DNA from: Jacaranda mimosifolia | Taxonomy: Eukaryota; Streptophyta; Magnoliopsida; Lamiales; Bignoniaceae | NCBI GenBank assembly: GCA_018894105.1 | Contig: CM032131.1 | Span: 20,875,578 to 20,939,577, forward strand | Direction: 5' to 3' | DNA: 64,000 nucleotides | In this document: positions 1 through 10,941 of the stretch, in pieces | Layout: each line of letters begins with the position of its first letter | Numbering within the stretch: position 1 is the first letter of the stretch | Notes under the pieces: generated by a model | What the model was told of the DNA's origin: nothing | Database searches by the model: none | What the model saw: only the letters and a program-made list of their open reading frames with translations | Translations under genes and position numbers: made by a program

Positions 1-3000
1 TCTGCCAGCTGCTGAGCGAGGGGATAAGCAAACTCAGCCTGTAGTCAGGGATACAAAACAGACTGACCAATTGAGCAACGAAGGCAATAGTTTTGTGGAG
101 TCCATTGAGTGTAAATCTGAAAGCAATGGTGACTCTGGGCCTTTTGGACCTCCTAGGAGGTTGAATAGCTCAATGGATCTTTCTTCAGAAGGACAAATAC
201 CAGCTGTTCCCAGACAGAGTTCATGGAAGCTGCCCCCTGATACAAGGCAACTTAAGAATTCACAGTTCTCTGGTAGGAAATCAGCCATTGGCAGTCAGGG
301 TTCGAGTGATCCCAAATTAGCCACAAAAAAAATGCCTTCCAAGAAGCAAGCAATTACAAGCAACCAGTATCAAGATACATCAGTGGAACGTCTTTTGCGT
401 GAGGTGACAAATGAGAAGTTTTGGCATCATCCAGGTATCTAAGTATTTGAACTCATAAATGCACCATTTTGTCTGTTTGAGTGGTTTTGACTGTTAGAAG
501 TTTCTTTTTTCTCCACTCTTTAATATTCATTCATCCATTCCTAAAGTTAAGTTAATCCTAGTTATTGTTGGTATTAGAAGTGATGATTGAAAATTATTTA
601 ACATATATGTAAGGTTTAGTTTTAGTCAATGGGAGAGGTTTTGAACTCGTGAAAAGATATAGTCGGTATTTATGTGGGAATCCACTGACAATAATTTTTC
701 AAGTGGCCTATGCTTACGACTTTATGTGAAGCCTGCTAAAATTGGGCCATGTATATGCTTCAGATGATCAGTATTAAGTTCAGTTTTATCGTATTTATTT
801 CTTATTCGCTTAGTCAATCACTATAAGCTTTGTACTGCATTTGAAGCTATGAGTGGTTGAGGTGCATGATGAACCTGCTTGAGCATATCGTGCTTTAGTT
901 GATGTTTCTGGTGGGACAGTTGGAAAGAATGATGGTTATGTTTTCCCTTGTTGTGGCAGTGTCAGAGATGCGCTCTTGAATTGGCATTTTTGGCTGGCTA
1001 TATATGGTCCCTTTGCAGCTTTTATATCTTTCTTGCTTAATTGGATATTCTTTTTTTTCTTTCTGTATGGGGCTTTTTGTGGCATTGGAAGTGCAAAGAT
1101 CTGATGGTATTGATAATTTACGGTAATGTACTGATGGTCCTCCTTTTGATTGCAGAATCATATTAGCTTTTGAATTTGGGTGGAATGTTATCAGCTGTGC
1201 ATTTCCAAATTTTCTGTTACACATTATTTTCTTTAGTATATCTTTTTGGCTTTGTTGCATGTAATGTGGGGGATTTTTGTTCTTTTTACTTGTCTATCTG
1301 TTAATTCTGTGATTGAGATCATTGTCTTGCTTCATTATATGTTCATATCTTTTTTGCTTTTAATTGTTTATGTGGGTTGGATACTAGAGGCTTCAATGCT
1401 GCTATTTCTAATTTGCTGCTATGTGACTGCAGCACTGTGTTTGACTGCAGAGTCCTATAGCCTCTCTAGTTTTACTGACATGTTTCTTACTGTTCCTTCC
1501 AAGTTTTTCACTAGTTTATTTTTACAATTATAAGTTTCTTGTGTGGTATGTGCTATGTGGTTGTAGTAGTTTATTTTCTCTCTTTTTACTTAAGAGCATC
1601 CTAAACTTAGTGGCTGGTTTTGAGGCCCCTAATTAGAAGAAGGAACCTATATCTCCATTTGGTCAATCATCTGGAGAATTATTGCAGTGGAGGACCTGTA
1701 ATTTACTGAGCTATAATTATTAATATTTGCTAGATTTGTCTGAACCTCTCACTTTCAGTCTGCCATATCATAGTAATTAACTTTTATGTATAAAACTCCT
1801 TATAATCACTTGCATGTGGCATCATCTGGTTACAGAGCTTTATGAGTACATGCAATTAAGACCTAAGTTACCGCCCGTGTTTTGCAGATTTACTGACATT
1901 TTGACCTTTATTTATTTTTTCCCTTTTTTTGGGTTCCTTTACTGCTTTCTTGCCGTATATTTGTTTCAGCGGTTTGGAGTCGATGATTATCTTGTTTTAT
2001 CAAGGCAAAGCTCTTAGATTTGTGTCATATCTTTTTACTTATATTTATATATTTCTACAAAACAGAGGAAGAGGAGCTCCAACGTGTTCCTGGTCGCTTT
2101 GATTCAGTAGAAGAGTATATTAGGGTGTTTGAGCCTTTGCTTTTTGAAGAATGCCGGGCACAGCTTTATAGTACCTGGGAGGAGTCATCAGAAACAGCTT
2201 CAAGTCATGTTAGAGTATGCATAAAAAGCATTGAACGGCGTGAAAGGGGTATTATTCTGTTACTTCAACTTTCTCATCATTATTTTAATAGAATGGAGAA
2301 GTTCCACAAGCCCAATGCTCTGTTCTGTTGTTCTTTATGTCTACTTGATGTGCCATCTGAGTTACAGCAGTCTGCTGTTGTCTGCTATCTTGATTCCTGA
2401 AATCTACTTTCCTAGGCATCTGAAATTGGTGATGCTGGTTTCTGTTTACGCATTGGGGAGTGCCAGTGCAAATTTATGTTTGCCCAATCTCGGTTTTGTA
2501 GTCCACTTTTTGCTGTGGGGCCATGCATGTCATGGTGTGAGCCACTTCTAGCTATAGTGTTTTTCATTTTACTAAGGAAAAGCTATGGTTGTTCATACGC
2601 CTGACATGAATTCCCTGTCGAGTTCTCTATTTATCTCCTCCTGGCAGATAGGTGATACTAGCCACATATTTTTTCCCCCTAGCTACTTGTGATATGTTGG
2701 ATCTTGAATTTTGGTGAGGAAAACACCAAGATTTTTTTTTTTCTTGATTTAAAGGATGGAATTTTTTGCTTTGTGTTTTAGACATTTTGTTTTATCCTCA
2801 GGTTTTCCTCACTAAAAGCCAAGGTCCAAACATAACCTTCTCTCTGTTTTGCCTTTCTGCTTTTGGCTTTCCCAGGATGGTTTGATGTGATACTAATTCC
2901 ACCACATGAATACAAATGGACCTTCAAAGAAGGAGATGTGGCAGTTCTTTCGTCCCCTAAGCCTGGAGCAGGTTTACATTTCTGTTGATTACTTTTTGGT

Positions 3001-5967
3001 TTATGTTTATTTTGCTTTTCAAAATAAATGCTAAATGTGACTGTGATTTATCAACTGGGAAGCCATATGTTTACACACTTTGAATGATGCAATGCAGTCA
3101 ATATTAGGAGGAATAGTTCCTCAGTTCTGGAAGATGATGAGAAGCCAGAAGTTAATGGGCGTGTTGCTGGGACAGTGAGGAGACATATACCTATTGATAC
3201 CCGAGAGCATACTGGGGCAATCCTTCACTTTTATGTTGGGGATTTATATGATTCCAGCAGGTGATTTATATTGTCCTTTTGTGCTTTGACTCTGTTCAGT
3301 TTATAGATTACTTTGTTTATGTTCTATAGTTGCAACCATTATCATATTTAGGCTATGCAAAATCTGGCTCATACTGGAGCTAATACCATATCTAGGTTGC
3401 GCAAAATCTGGCTCACGCATTTGTTATTTATTTATTTTTGTTTATATAGCAAGATTGATGATGACCATATTCTGAGGAAGCTCCATCCTGGGGGTGTCTG
3501 GTACCTGACTGTGCTTGGTTCTCTAGCAACCACACAACGAGAATATGTTGCTCTGCATGCATTTCGTCGTCTTAATTTGCAGGTTCTAGTAGAAATTTAA
3601 AATTTATAGCTAATGACATGCATCAGTGTTATTGCTTCTACACTTGACAATCACTGAAACCTCTTGCAGATGCAAAATGCGATTCTTCAGCCTAGTCCTG
3701 ACCAGTTCCCCAAATATGAAGAACAGCCACCTGCAATGCCTGATTGCTTTACCCCAAATTTTGTTGAATACCTGCACAGGACTTTTAATGGACCCCAGCT
3801 AGCAGCTATCCAATGGGCTGCAATGCACACAGCTGCTGGTACATCATCAAATGGTGTGACAAAGAAGCAAGATCCGTGGCCTTTTACTTTAGTTCAGGGG
3901 CCTCCTGGGACTGGTAAGACGCATACAGTATGGGGAATGCTTAATGTGATCCATCTTGTCCAGTATCAGCACTACTATACTGCATTGCTAAAGAAACTGG
4001 CACCTGAAAGCTATAAGCAGGTTAACGAGAACAACTCAGATAATGCGGCTGTTGGGTCCATTGATGAAGTTCTCCAGAGCATGGATCAGAATCTCTTTCG
4101 AACCCTTCCAAAACTTTGCCCTAAGCCTAGGATGCTTGTCTGTGCTCCATCAAATGCTGCAACTGATGAACTGCTTGCACGTGTCCTTGACCGTGGATTC
4201 ATTGATGGTGAGATGAAGGTTTATCGACCCGACGTTGCTCGGGTTGGCGTGGATTCTCAGACTCGGGCTGCTCAGGCGGTTTCTGTGGAACGCAGAACTG
4301 AACAACTTCTGATGAAGAGCCGTGATGAAGTTCACGGATGGATGCATAATTTGAGGATTCGTGAAACTCAGTTATCTCAGCAAATTGCTTGCCTTCAAAG
4401 AGAACTTAATGTTGCTGCTGCTACTGGTCGTGCACAAGGGTCTGTTGGTGTTGATCCAGATGTTCTTATGGCCAGAGACCAAAACCGAGACACTTTACTT
4501 CAAAATCTTGCGGCGGTAGTTGAGAACAGAGACAAAATATTAGTTGAGATGTCTCGATTGCTCATTTTGGAAAGTAGGTTTCGTGCTGGTAGCAACTTTA
4601 ATTTGGAGGAAGCTCGTGCTAACCTTGAGGCAAGTTTTGCCAATGAGGCTGAAATTGTTTTCACTACAGTCTCAAGCAGTGGGCGCAAGTTGTTCTCTCG
4701 TCTAACTCATGGCTTTGACATGGTTGTGATTGATGAAGCTGCCCAAGCTAGTGAAGTAGCAATACTGCCTCCACTTGCTCTTGGTGCAGCTCGCTGTGTG
4801 CTTGTGGGGGACCCTCAGCAGCTCCCAGCTACTGTCATCAGTAAAGCAGCTGGAACCTTGTTGTACAGTAGGAGCCTTTTTGAGAGGTTCCAGCAAGCAG
4901 GCTGTCCAACAATGCTGTTATCGGTGCAGTATAGGATGCATCCCTGTATTAGGGAATTTCCCTCAAGATACTTTTACCAAGGACGCCTTACAGATAGTGA
5001 TAGTGTTGCTAATCTTCCAGATGAGATACATTACAAAGATCCTCTATTGAGGCCTTATATCTTTTTTGATATCACCTACGGCCGAGAATCTCATCGAGGG
5101 GGTTCTGTGTCTTATCAAAATACACAAGAAGCACAGTTTTGTGTTCGTTTGTATGAGCACCTTCAGAAAACTCTAAAATCATTGGGGGCTGGGAAAGTGT
5201 CTGTTGGCATAATCACTCCATATAAGCTGCAATTGAAATGCCTCCAACGGGAGTTCAAGGATGTTTTGAATTCAGATGAAGGAAAAGACATCTATATCAA
5301 TACAGTGGATGCTTTCCAAGGCCAAGAACGTGATGTCATTATAATGTCTTGTGTCCGTGCATCGAGTCATGGCGTTGGGTTTGTTGCAGATATTCGTCGG
5401 ATGAATGTTGCTCTCACTCGAGCAAGAAGAGCTCTTTGGGTGAGATTCTTCTCTTTTATGTTTGTTTCACCTTAGTGTTGTTTCCTTATTTGTACTAATC
5501 CGATCTTTTGCAAAATTGTTTATTGTTTTGTCTTTAATTACTGACAGGTAATGGGAAATGCGAATGCACTCATTCAATCTGATGATTGGGCTGCGTTGAT
5601 TGCTGATGCCAAAGCACGAAACTGTTACTTAGACATGGATTCTCTGCCTAAAGACTTTATCCCTGAGTCTTCTACTTATGGCTCTTTTTCTGCAAAGATC
5701 TCTACTGCAAGGGGCTTGAGATCTGGACCAAGATATAGATCACATGATCCACATGTGGAGTCCAGGTCTGGCACACCATCAGAAGAGGATGAAAAGTCAA
5801 ATACATCTACAATCACTAGAAATGGAAGTTATCGCATCTTAAGGCCAGGAGCAGAAAATTCATTGGATGATTTTGATCAATCTAGTGATAGATCCCGAGA
5901 TGCCTGGCAACATGGCATTCAAAAGAAGCAAAATGCCACTGGTGTTTTGGGAAAGCGAGACCTGTAG
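1..5967 (+). CDS. SEN1-like superfamily-1 helicase (5' end outside window)
   Basis: ATP-dependent RNA/DNA helicase of the UPF1/SEN1 superfamily, presumably nuclear and acting in RNA processing. Exons are <1-434, 2066-2248, 2876-2971, 3098-3260, 3450-3582, 3670-5439 and 5548-5967; all six introns are GT-AG and the joined frame stays open for 1065 codons. Residues are numbered from the first visible codon: Walker A GPPGTGKT 413-420, Walker B DEAA 691-694, QYRMHP 756-761, VDAFQGQERD 882-891, VALTRAR 916-922. A serine- and charge-rich N-terminal part (exon 1) precedes a conserved segment ending ERRERGWFDV, typical of the plant two-gene clade I recall from Arabidopsis (At4g30100/At2g19120). After the helicase core a polar tail of about 130 residues ends at TAG 5965-5967. 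Family members are about 1100-1400 aa, so a few hundred N-terminal residues may lie upstream. The exact RNA target is not deducible here. Confidence 0.93.
435..2065 (+). other. Intron 1 of the helicase gene
   Basis: This 1631-bp intron is by far the longest of the gene. It starts GTATCT after a CCAG exon end and finishes in an ACAG acceptor, and joining codon G|AG restores the frame into exon 2. The interior is T-rich on the coding strand, as plant introns are. The open frames inside it (for example 1246-1533) are low-complexity hydrophobic translations of T-rich DNA and resemble no protein family. Confidence 0.85.
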
Positions 5968-8773
5968 CATCTGGTATAAAGATGTAAATCATCCCCTTTT
6001 GCTTTTTTGGGCTCAACTTCTTGCAGTGGAAGATGCTTGTGGTCTTGTAGGTTATTCAACCACCATTCCATGCTCGGCCCCATATTCTGATTCTTGAAGA
6101 TGATGAGGGTTTTCTAGTGAACTTCGGAGCTGTAGGTACACTAGGAAAGGAAGATGTTTGAGTGAATTGGCTCAACTTGTGCACCAACTGTTGCATTTGG
6201 CGAACATGGGCTCCAAGCTTGAAGAAATTGAGTCAGTGGGCCCAACTTCACACTAACTGTTTGCTTCTGAAGATATGGACTCTGAGCTCACATTTTGCTT
6301 GGACACCACAAGACGTGCCTTATCTGCGGTGGGTTGTGTCTAATCCATGCCCTCATGGGATATAGGTAAGATTTCTTGTATTGATGTACTGAATTGATTT
6401 AACTGTGCAAGGATCTTCATAAATAATACACTTTCTTGAGGAGGGTTGCAGCCTGGACAATTTGATATTTCCCTTTCCAATGATTTTGTCCCTATTTACT
6501 GTTTTACACTGATGTCTGGTGGCAGTGTAAATGTGGTAATGGGCTGCAGGCATGGCTATTTGAATGACAAAAGGTGGAGCACTCTGGTGTTTCAAAGTTA
6601 ATAGCACTGGTATCGTACAGTCTTGATGCACAGCCTACAAATGTCTTGACTGAAAAATGGAATCGTTTTCTTGGAGGGCTGAGAGTGGTTACTGCAAATC
6701 TTGAATGAGTTGGAAAATGTGAACTAGCTGATTGGGGCACGCTGGACAAAGCATTGTATAGAGAATGTAGAACTAGAAGTACTAAAGGGATTCTTTTAAA
6801 GATGAATATACTTTAGTCGTAAATTATATGCCTTGATTACTTTAGCAATGCGCTCAAAATTGTATATTTTGAAAGTTTATTTTCATCAGAATGACTGGAT
6901 TCAATTAGGGTTTCTGTGTAGCCTGATATTGGAAATTCATTCTTGCCCTTAATAGAAGAGCAAATCAGTGTTTTTTTTTATCTAAATCTTGCCTTATAGC
7001 AGCGATTACCTCAACGGCAAAGAGGTGTCGAGGTGTTACAGCATACATATTTGTTTCAACTTGATGGGAAGCGGTGGAGAAAAAGAAGGCAGAAAGAAGC
7101 ATGCAGGTTGCAAGTGCAGTTAACCACTATGAGGTGGAGAAATTTTCAGGTGGAGTAAGTGACACCAAGCTGGCTACAGGACTTTGTTAAAATTGATTGT
7201 TGGTATTTTAGAACCATATCTCTATCGATTCACTTGTCAACTTTTACTTGGTGTTTTCTTGCTCTCTTTAGTGGCAGCCAGGCCCTCCATGCCATCAAGA
7301 GATTTTAAGTTTTGTACAAGTGTCATTCCTTGCTATGTAAGGCGGCGTGGTTGCACTATGTACAGAAAAGGGACTCTGATTCTTGATATTACAGAACGTA
7401 CAGAAGCTAAAGCATATTTGCAACTCTAACGCAGGTGTACTCTCATGCGTTTTATTTATTTATTTATTTGTTTATTTTTGGTAGCCCTGTATTCTTTTAT
7501 TAATGAAAAAAGTACGTGGTGTTTTGTAATCATACAAAATGGCGAGTATTATTTTTCTTTACAGAAGGATCCCTAGCTGTTTGCTATGGGAGTCAAAACG
7601 ATTCCCAACCATACATATTTAGGGAAAATAAACAAGTACTACTATTTTTTTTAACCAGAGGATCCAAAAAATATTTGTCGAAGCATAAACTGAGTGCTAC
7701 TACCTTTACTTAAGTAGCATTGCTGATCGAATCAAATTTAACTATCTGTGTAGGAGGCACAAGGTATTTGTTATTTATTTATTTTTTAAAAATATCTATC
7801 GGGCACAAGTGTCGCTGTTTTTTGCGTTGTTGCAACTGCAAGTCAGTGTGTGTATGCTGAAGCGCAAAGATGCTCCGGCGGGCGCACAATCCGGGCGGTT
7901 TTAATTTGTATTTTCTTCAAATATTGTCAATAAAGTTGTGAATGTATATGAATCAAGAGTTTTAAGTTGCCCAAAATATACATGGATTTAGAGTTCAAAA
8001 TTTTCAAAATATACGTGAATTGAGAGCTTAAGTTGTCAAAATAACTCTACATACAGATTATGGGTAAATTATTCTAATTAGGGTAAGAAAATTGAAAGTG
8101 AAATAAAATATTGAAATCGTACGGCTAGATAACCGAAACAATATCAATTTTCTTAGTTAACCAAGCTAAAAATCCAACCCCACCGAATGGAAAAGAGAAA
8201 AAATTATGGTACAATAAATGAAAAGCAAATCACATACAGTTTCCGGTTACTAATTTTGCGAACAGTTCCGTCGAGTTTTTATTTTTTTGCATAGGCCACT
8301 ATATTCACAACATTATTCCCAAGAGTTAAAAATTGTATGAGAAGAAAGGTTGTATTTATCATCCAGATAAGTCCAAGAAGAGGTCCGCTCCCTGGAGGCT
8401 GGATGCGATGATACAAAAGATCATTGATGGGGCCGGCCTGACAGGCTTCCCTGGGCAAATTAAAGAATCTTACAATATATCCCAATTCCATCTACATAGA
8501 TGTCTAAAACGATGATTACTAAGTTTTTCATGTCTCTCCTAATGCGAGCAAGAAGACTTAAGTTGATGACAAGTTGAGAGTGAAGTTCAATCCACAGTGT
8601 CATGACTCATGGGCCAGTCCTAGCGCATTTGCAAGAGCAAAGACTTGTACATAATTATTGGTGGCAAATGGTTCGGCCTGTGAATTCTTGGTATCTCAGA
8701 TAAACATTTTCTTTATATATAGCCTCGATTGATTCATCAAGCACCAGGAAATTACTGATCAGAAAACCCTTCA
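5968..8773. other. Helicase 3' UTR and downstream intergenic DNA
   Basis: No gene is supported here. The first several hundred bases are moderately GC-balanced, as expected for a 3' untranslated region of the helicase, but no single poly(A) site is convincing. Beyond about 7430 the sequence becomes AT-rich with short T/A runs. The small open frames at 7184-7429 and 8333-8515 lack recognisable domains and homologous architecture. Confidence 0.5.
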
Positions 8774-8805
8774 GCCGCCCCCGCCCCCGCCCCCGCCCCC
8801 GCCCC
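8774..8805. repeat. C-rich (CCGCCC)n minisatellite, G-rich on minus strand
   Basis: About five tandem CCGCCC-type hexamers in otherwise AT-rich intergenic DNA. The minus strand reads as repeated GGGGGC blocks with at least four G-runs one base apart, the pattern of a potential G-quadruplex. No gene start is visible immediately next to it. Confidence 0.85.
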
Positions 8806-8985
8806 ATCCGTGTTGACTTTCTGCCATCTAAAGGTTGGTTTGAGCCATACGTAATACTTTCCTAGGCTGAAAATAGAACCCTCTGACAGTTGTGGCCTCA
8901 ATTTTCCCATTGTCGGCACGGCACCCATTCTTATTTAGTGGTTAACTTCGGTGAATTGTGGTATAATTAGGAGGTGACAAATTGC

Positions 8986-9509
8986 AGTTAGTCATAGGGC
9001 TGTTAACAAATCAAATTGAGTCGAATATTTGAGGATTCGAATTCGATTCGATTCATTTTGCTCATTTTCAAATTCGTAGTCAAATTCAATTTGAATCTTA
9101 AATTGCACTTGAATTCGATTCGAGTAAATATTTGATATATTTTGATTCGATTCAAATGTTCGATTAACTCAATTCTTTACTTGAATTTTGAATTATTCAT
9201 TAATTTTTTATCTTATATTTTAAGCACAAAATGAAAAATGGGGCATTCAGAATTTCAGAAATCATATAAAGAAAATTTTGAGTTTGAAAACTAAAAGAAA
9301 TATATTTATATATATATATATATATATATTCTGATATATTATCGAATATCAAACTCGAATAGCTTAGGATTCGATTAATATGTGTCGAATATTTATTAGG
9401 CTCGAATTCGATTTTGAATTCGTTAAAACTCGATCGAATCTATTATTCGAATTTGAATTTCAAACTATTTGATAAGAATCCGATTCGTTAACAGCCGTAG
9501 TTAGACATA
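8986..9509. mobile_element. MITE with long target duplication (Mutator-like ends)
   Basis: The element spans 8997-9497. Its left end begins GGGCTGTTAACAAATC and the inverse of its right end reads CGGCTGTTAACGAATC, so the terminal inverted repeat is at least 14 of 16 bases. It is flanked by AGTTAGTCATA (8986-8996) and AGTTAGACATA (9499-9509), an 11-bp target duplication with one mismatch, which points to the Mutator superfamily. The inside is noncoding, made of many imperfect copies of ATTCGAATTCGATTCG-like sequence with a (TA)n core near 9306-9329. It is non-autonomous. Confidence 0.75.
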
Positions 9510-10941
9510 CTATAAATTGAGATTTTTATCCTTTTTTTATTTTTAAATTAAATAGTTCAAATAAAAATAATTTATAAAAAATAAATAAGGATATCAAATA
9601 ATTTTTTTTCTATATATAAAATAATTTTTATTTGGTATAATGTTTACTTTTAAAATAACTAGCAATCATTTGCACGCAGTTCCTGCGCGCATAAAATATT
9701 TTTAGTTAAAAATTATTCTCACATTCATTATATTAAAAGTTGACATGCATCACAAAAATATATTTATGATTTGCATAATTATGAAGATAGCACCCACTTG
9801 AAGTAAAAATTTTATTATTCATTACCAAATTAAAGAAAAAATCTAAAACTAATTGAAATAGGTAAATAGTGGAAATTTTTGAATAAATGGTGGTTATTTG
9901 TACATATAAATTTTTATTGAATATTGAATAAGTAAAAGAGCAAATTTGGTATATTGAAATTTGGTATCATAACTTCCATTTTAGATACAAAAATGCCTTC
10001 TTTTTTATAATAGTATAGATTTAATACAATTTTCTCTTTTTATTTGAATTGATTTTCTATTATACAATACGTATATTCTCAATATTGTTCAACATTTTTC
10101 ATATTTTTCAACCATTATACTTTTAACATTTTGTTTGAGTTGCTCTAAATTTATTTAGTTGTTTTTTCTTTGTTAAGAAACATATAAGTATTTTTGTATT
10201 TTAATATTATGCCTGTATAAATGTGATGTGTTGTGGTGAACATGAATTTTTATTATCTTTAATATTCATACAATGTGATTTTACAAAAAGTTTTCAATTT
10301 TGGATCAATAAGCAATGTGCGTTAATTTTTTAGATTTTCGATCAATCAACAATATGTTTTGATGTCATACCATACATTGAGACTTTGATCCTTTTTTTTC
10401 TTTTTAAATATAATTAGATAATACAAATAAAAATAACTTGTGAAAAAAATTAAATAAACAGGATATATATCTGATCATATTTTTTCCATATATGTAAAAT
10501 ATTTTTTATTTGGTACAATGTTTACTTTTTAAAATTATTTAACATATTTTTCACTTGTTATTTGAGTTGATCTTTTATTATGGAATAGGTTTTTATGTTT
10601 TCAATGTTGTTCATCATTTTCTATTGAAGTATTATACTTTTATTATTTTGTTTGAGTTGCTTTAAACCCATTGATCATGACTTGTATTTTTTCTATGGAA
10701 AAATTTAAGTATTTTTTTATCATGCCTTTATAGATGCAATGATGTTGGATATGACCTTTCATTATTTTTTATATTTATACATTATGATTTCATGGAAATT
10801 TTTTAATTTTGTACTAGGTATCTTATTAAAAACTAAACGTGAATTAAATTCACTTTTATATGAAATTAAAATATGTATATAACTTATATTTTTGTATTAT
10901 AATTAGCTTAATCTATGCATAACACGGGGCACATGCTAGTA
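9505..10941. repeat. Diverged duplicated AT-rich segment, possibly part of an old transposon
   Basis: The segment starting near 9505 (ATACTATAAATTGAGATTTT, then TTTATTTGGTATAATG near 9630) recurs near 10370 (CATTGAGACTTTGATCC, then TTTATTTGGTACAATG near 10510). The next parts also match: a block around 10030-10270 (with TTTTGTTTGAGTTGCTCTAAA) matches 10550-10790 (with TTTTGTTTGAGTTGCTTTAAA). The copies differ by many substitutions and by a roughly 350-bp insert in the left copy. ACTAGCA at about 9659 and TGCTAGT at about 10935, each next to a G/C-richer stretch, could be decayed inverted termini. Noncoding. Confidence 0.55.

Noticed and set aside
1246..1533. 95-codon hydrophobic frame in helicase intron 1
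   Set aside because: T-rich intron DNA gives Leu/Phe/Val-rich translation; it lies between well-supported splice sites.
8333..8515. 60-codon frame on the + strand with a mirror frame on the minus strand
   Set aside because: No recognisable domain, no splice context and overlapping frames of similar length on both strands.
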